A DNA stretch of 54,493 nucleotides, from positions 1 through 54,493 of the forward strand of contig JAUSNM010000013.1 of NCBI GenBank assembly GCA_030645535.1. Reading direction: 5' to 3'. The number at the start of each line of letters is the position of its first letter. Within the stretch, counting starts at the first letter, position 1. This stretch comes from Gallionella sp. Lineage in GTDB: Bacteria; Pseudomonadota; Gammaproteobacteria; Burkholderiales; Gallionellaceae. Positions 51,341 through 54,493 of the stretch are shown here, piece by piece. The position numbers were made by a program, and so were the translations under genes. The notes beneath the pieces are model-generated. The model had not been told where the DNA came from. It worked only from the letters and a program-made list of their open reading frames with translations, and searched no databases.

Positions 51341-51513
51341 CTTCTCACGCGGAGGCGCGGAGGACGCGGAGAAAACCAGGAGTTAGATCTAAAACCAGGA
51401 ACTAAAACTTGAAACAAGTTCTTTAAATATGGAATACATTCTTTATTCCATATAGATGGGTTTAGTTTTTACAGTTGGTTTTATTTTGGTTTTCTCCGCG
51501 TTTCCGCGTGAAA
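51341..51513. repeat. MITE-like element with CTCCGCG/CGCGGAG inverted ends
   Basis: The left end TTCTCACGCGGAGGCGCGGA followed by GGACGCGGAGAAAACC (51342-51377) and the right end GGTTTTCTCCGCG, TTTC, CGCGTGAAA (51488-51513) are inverted copies. Inside is a palindrome TATGGAATA..TTATTCCATA (51428-51452). No coding frame is seen. Such CGCGGAG repeats are common in gaps of bacterial genomes. Together with the serS relic it fills the 441-bp gap between serS and mltF. Confidence 0.75.
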
Positions 51514-51545
51514 TATGTTTTGGTTTCGGCTTGCCCGGCCAAGGT

Positions 51546-53030
51546 TTATTCGGACAGGGAATAGCTTGACTCCGCCAGTTCGGTGTCAGGAACCGCTTTT
51601 GACTTGTGTGGCGTGTGCAAAGAAAAGGCGGGTTTGTCGCGCGTGCTGACAAGCTGGTAATCATGAGCCGGGGTGCTGCCCGTATCGCCGGTGAGTCTGG
51701 ACAGCATGTCGTAATAAGCGCGGATATTCTCGACAAAAATCACGGCCTCGCCGCCACGCGCATAACCATGTTTAAGTGTTTCAAAATAAGCAGGATTATT
51801 TAACGACGGCAGCCACTTTTTCACCTCTACCCAGGTGTCTGCATTGCCACCCTTGCGCTGAGTCAGGATGCGCGCATCTTCCATATGACCCTGGCCCTGA
51901 TTGTAGGCGGACAACGCCAGCCAGGTGCGCTCGGGTTCTTCGACGCGTGGTGGCAGCTGTTTTTTTATCAGTTCCAGATATTTCGCGCCTGCAATGATGC
52001 TCTCGCGGGCATCGAGCCGGTTGGTGACGTTCATCCGGTCGGCTGTCGCTTCAGTGAGCATCATCATGCCGCGCACGTTGGTAATCGAAGTTGCCAGCGG
52101 ATCCCAGTGTGATTCCTGATAGGCGATTGCGGCAATCAACCGCCAGTCCTCATTGACTGCACGACCCGCTTTTTCGAACAGCGCCTGAAATTTCGGCAGC
52201 GTCGTGGTGGTCTGCTCGATAAATTTGGCCGCATCCAGAGGCGCCAGCCTGTCATTGTGGCCATAGTAGCGATCCATCAGTTTGTGCAGCTCACCATTTT
52301 TCTGTATTTCAGCGAAGAACTGTTCTGCCTCGGCGATCAGTTCATTGTCCGCGTCGGCAGGAAATGCCCATGCCAGCTTGGAGGGTTTGCCGATGTCGAA
52401 TGCAACGGCTAAATTTTCATAATAATTAAGCATTTGCGAAATCTGCTCATGATTGGCAATGGTGAAGTCCAGACTGCCTTGCGCCACCTCTTTGAGCAAG
52501 TCTTCAACCGTTTGCGTGGTGCGCGACTCCCATGTCAGTTCAGGTATTGTTTCGCTGAGAGTGATCAGCGCCTTTTCATGAATTGATCCTGCTACCACGG
52601 CAATGTGTTTTCCCACGAGGTTGCTTAAGCGGCGGGGTGCATCCTGATCCTGATTGAATGCAACTTGTTCAATCGCCGTCAAATAGCCAGGACCCAACAG
52701 TAAGCCGCTGTTTTTTTGATCCAGCCTGAAGCCGGAAACCGATAGATGCGCCTTGTGTTTGCGCAGGGTGGTTTCAATCTGATCTGCCGGAACCAGAATG
52801 ATTTTCAGGGGAACATAGAGGTGATCGGCGAACTGTTGTGCCAGTTGTTTGGAAAATTCTTCGTCCGAGAGGGTGGTATCCTGCGCGATGACGACGATCA
52901 ATTCCTCGTCGCGCCAGGAAGCCAAGGGCTTGTTTAGATGGGTATAGCCGAACAGCATCAGCGACAGAAATACGCCGATTTGAAATAACCTGATTAAAAT
53001 AATATGTCTGTTCATGGCATCATTCTGCAC
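51546..53030 (-). CDS. mltF: membrane-bound lytic murein transglycosylase F
   Basis: A peptidoglycan lyase of 494 aa. A membrane anchor or signal (about 14-32) is followed by a periplasmic binding (SBP3-like) domain (about 42-270) and a lysozyme-like transglycosylase domain (about 285-450) with the catalytic Glu in AYQESHWDPLATS and GMMMLTEATADRM. The tail after about 455 is polar. The start is GTG 53030, with GGAG 5 bp before it; the ATG five codons on has no such site. MltF may be lipid-free here, as no lipobox is seen. Confidence 0.93.
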   Translation of the reverse strand: MQNDAMNRHIILIRLFQIGVFLSLMLFGYTHLNKPLASWRDEELIVVIAQDTTLSDEEFSKQLAQQFADHLYVPLKIILVPADQIETTLRKHKAHLSVSGFRLDQKNSGLLLGPGYLTAIEQVAFNQDQDAPRRLSNLVGKHIAVVAGSIHEKALITLSETIPELTWESRTTQTVEDLLKEVAQGSLDFTIANHEQISQMLNYYENLAVAFDIGKPSKLAWAFPADADNELIAEAEQFFAEIQKNGELHKLMDRYYGHNDRLAPLDAAKFIEQTTTTLPKFQALFEKAGRAVNEDWRLIAAIAYQESHWDPLATSITNVRGMMMLTEATADRMNVTNRLDARESIIAGAKYLELIKKQLPPRVEEPERTWLALSAYNQGQGHMEDARILTQRKGGNADTWVEVKKWLPSLNNPAYFETLKHGYARGGEAVIFVENIRAYYDMLSRLTGDTGSTPAHDYQLVSTRDKPAFSLHTPHKSKAVPDTELAESSYSLSE

Positions 53031-53063
53031 GAAATCTCCGGTATCTGGTAGAATTCGCGCCCC

Positions 53064-53193
<130 letters not shown>

Positions 53194-53365
53194 GGAGACG
53201 GGTGGGTGGACAAACCCACCTGGGTTCGACCAGCGAGCATCGCTCGCGCAGGACGCACGCAGGGTGATCCCGAGTAAATAGCGGAAGGTCGCCATGTCAT
53301 CACAAAATAATTTCCAACTCAAAAATCACACGTTCAACTTTTTCCTTGAGTTGCGTTTTAAGTTA

Positions 53366-54493
53366 CTACGAAAGAAGCTTTTCGTCAGAATTGGCTGCGG
53401 ATAACGTCTGTTTCATCTCCCAGAACCAAGCGTACTTTGATTTTTTGTTCTCATTTCCGGACTTCTCGAGGACTTCTGGCCATTGCCGCGCAATTTCAAA
53501 GGCAAGCGTTCTGAATTGCCAAAGAGTCTCCTCCAGCAACGGCGCGTATTCAGCCATGCACTCCGGATCATCCTTGAACATCCGGATCAAAGCATCGGGG
53601 TTGCGAGGATCAAGTCCTGCATCAAACAGGCTCTGCAGCAATTCGGACATGCGAGTCTGGGCAAAATCAAAAATCTGTGCACCGAGCGATGCACCTGCAT
53701 GGCTTTTGAAATTTTCAAATAGTTTGGCAATCAGGTTTACCTGTTCATTTAGTCGCTCAGGCTCATTAATGTGCGCAGGCACATCTTCCACATCATCGCG
53801 GAAAATATTGAGATGTCCGATCAGATCCTGCCCGAATTTTTTGGAATTCAGTTTGAGCATCACTTCCAGCTTGCTCCATGGAACGCTGGGCATGTCCGAA
53901 TCAAAAGCCTTTGCTACAACCTCGCTAACAGCCAGAATTTGCCCGTAACGGCTGATCTTTCCGACACGCAGGCTGCGCGGATAACCGCTCCCGTCCATTC
54001 TTTCATGATGTTCCAGCACTGCATCTGCGATCGACTTTGGCAACTCCGGGAATTCACTAAGCAACAAATAGGCGGTCATGGGATGTACGTAGAGATGCCG
54101 CCTTTCAACGGTACTCATCACATGCGATGCATCGAGCAGCATGGGATCAACGTGCAACAGTCCGATGTCATGGCACAATGCCGCCAAGGCTACGCACACT
54201 TCTGCATCACGGCTCAATTCATCGCAGCGAGCAAGATAAACACAGATGACAATCATCAACAGGCTGTGTTTATAGATAACAGGAAACTTTTCCTTGGCTA
54301 CCGTCAACCTGAACCAAAGTGGTGCGGGCAGTCGGATGTCGGCGATGAGCTGGCGATATGAATTGCCCTGATCAATGATGTGAGCGACTTTCCTCAGTTT
54401 GTCGTTTCCTTCAATCAATTCAAGCAGGTCTGCAAATATGCTTTCAGAATTCAGCATATTTTCCACCGACAAAACCTTGTCCGGATCAATCTT
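53366..54493 (-). CDS. HD-GYP-type domain protein, partial at the window edge
   Basis: The frame is open from the stop at 53366 to the window end, giving at least 375 residues. VIYKHSLLM, ALCHDIGLLHVD (HD pair) and HHERMDGSGYP (the GYP motif) show an HD-GYP-like phosphohydrolase core at about residues 60-210 of the visible part; such domains cleave cyclic di-GMP. Several residues of the family core, such as the rest of the distal metal site, cannot be checked by eye. The C-terminal 150 residues are helical and not recognised. A start may be the ATG at 54434 or TTG at 54472, but the reading KIDPDKVLSVEN continues to the edge. Confidence 0.85.
   Translation of the reverse strand, partial: KIDPDKVLSVENMLNSESIFADLLELIEGNDKLRKVAHIIDQGNSYRQLIADIRLPAPLWFRLTVAKEKFPVIYKHSLLMIVICVYLARCDELSRDAEVCVALAALCHDIGLLHVDPMLLDASHVMSTVERRHLYVHPMTAYLLLSEFPELPKSIADAVLEHHERMDGSGYPRSLRVGKISRYGQILAVSEVVAKAFDSDMPSVPWSKLEVMLKLNSKKFGQDLIGHLNIFRDDVEDVPAHINEPERLNEQVNLIAKLFENFKSHAGASLGAQIFDFAQTRMSELLQSLFDAGLDPRNPDALIRMFKDDPECMAEYAPLLEETLWQFRTLAFEIARQWPEVLEKSGNENKKSKYAWFWEMKQTLSAANSDEKLLS

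Overview
The window looks like chromosomal DNA of a betaproteobacterium, most likely of the Nitrosomonadales (Gallionellaceae or Sulfuricellaceae type iron or sulfur oxidisers). The grounds are the housekeeping protein sequences, the conserved orders gpmI-envC-ctpA, rhodanese-grxC-secB-gpsA-trmL and ftsK-lolA-rarA-serS, and a sulfide:quinone oxidoreductase whose three key cysteines sit where I recall them in the Acidithiobacillus enzyme. The exact taxon is inference.

Layout. 1-0.6 kb: the 3' end of an rRNA operon (5S rRNA and terminator), followed by a decayed duplicate of the 5S tail and three related hairpins. 0.6-6.4 kb, minus strand: a DUF3144 protein, moeB, a small conserved protein, ctpA, an EnvC-type amidase activator and gpmI. 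6.5-12.8 kb, plus strand: a sulfur-response operon made of a SqrR/BigR-like repressor, an operator, an RND adaptor, Sqr, an RND pump and a DUF2892 membrane protein. 12.8-17.7 kb: a PglL/Wzy-type oligosaccharyltransferase, rhodanese, grxC, secB, an SH3 protein, gpsA and trmL (minus strand). 17.8-35.9 kb: a complete-looking MSHA-type type IV pilus locus (mshE, G, F/B-like, A, C, D, O, P, Q, I, I2, J, K, L, M, N). 36-41.6 kb: comF (minus strand) and the biotin cluster bioB-F-H-C-D, without bioA. 41.6-46 kb: two cytochrome-oxidase/copper-type assembly proteins, a NarL-type response regulator and ftsK. 46-51.1 kb: lolA, rarA, an inserted carbamoyltransferase and serS, with a relic of a second serS 3' end downstream. 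51.3-54.5 kb: a TIR-bounded repeat element, mltF, tRNA-Ser(CGA) and an HD-GYP protein that runs off the window.

The most unusual signal is a family of at least 15 dispersed elements between 16.1 and 46.0 kb. Each is built of degenerate 7-bp units, often as two inverted arms around a short core. Most lie between genes. Several lie inside coding sequence: in the leader region of four consecutive minor prepilin genes (mshF/B-like, mshD, mshO, mshP), in the signal peptide of mshK, and as an in-frame insertion in bioH. They resemble in concept the heptameric STRR repeats of cyanobacteria and the protein-inserted palindromic elements of Rickettsia. Because 7 is not a multiple of 3, unit gain or loss could switch the reading frame of the pilus genes.

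How the genes work together. The MSHA locus encodes the motor ATPase, platform, secretin, inner-membrane alignment complex, major and minor pilins and a large tip or adhesin-like MshQ; the upstream oligosaccharyltransferase could glycosylate the pilin. The sulfur operon couples sulfide oxidation to a tripartite pump under a candidate persulfide sensor. All calls come from reading the sequence; no database search was run.
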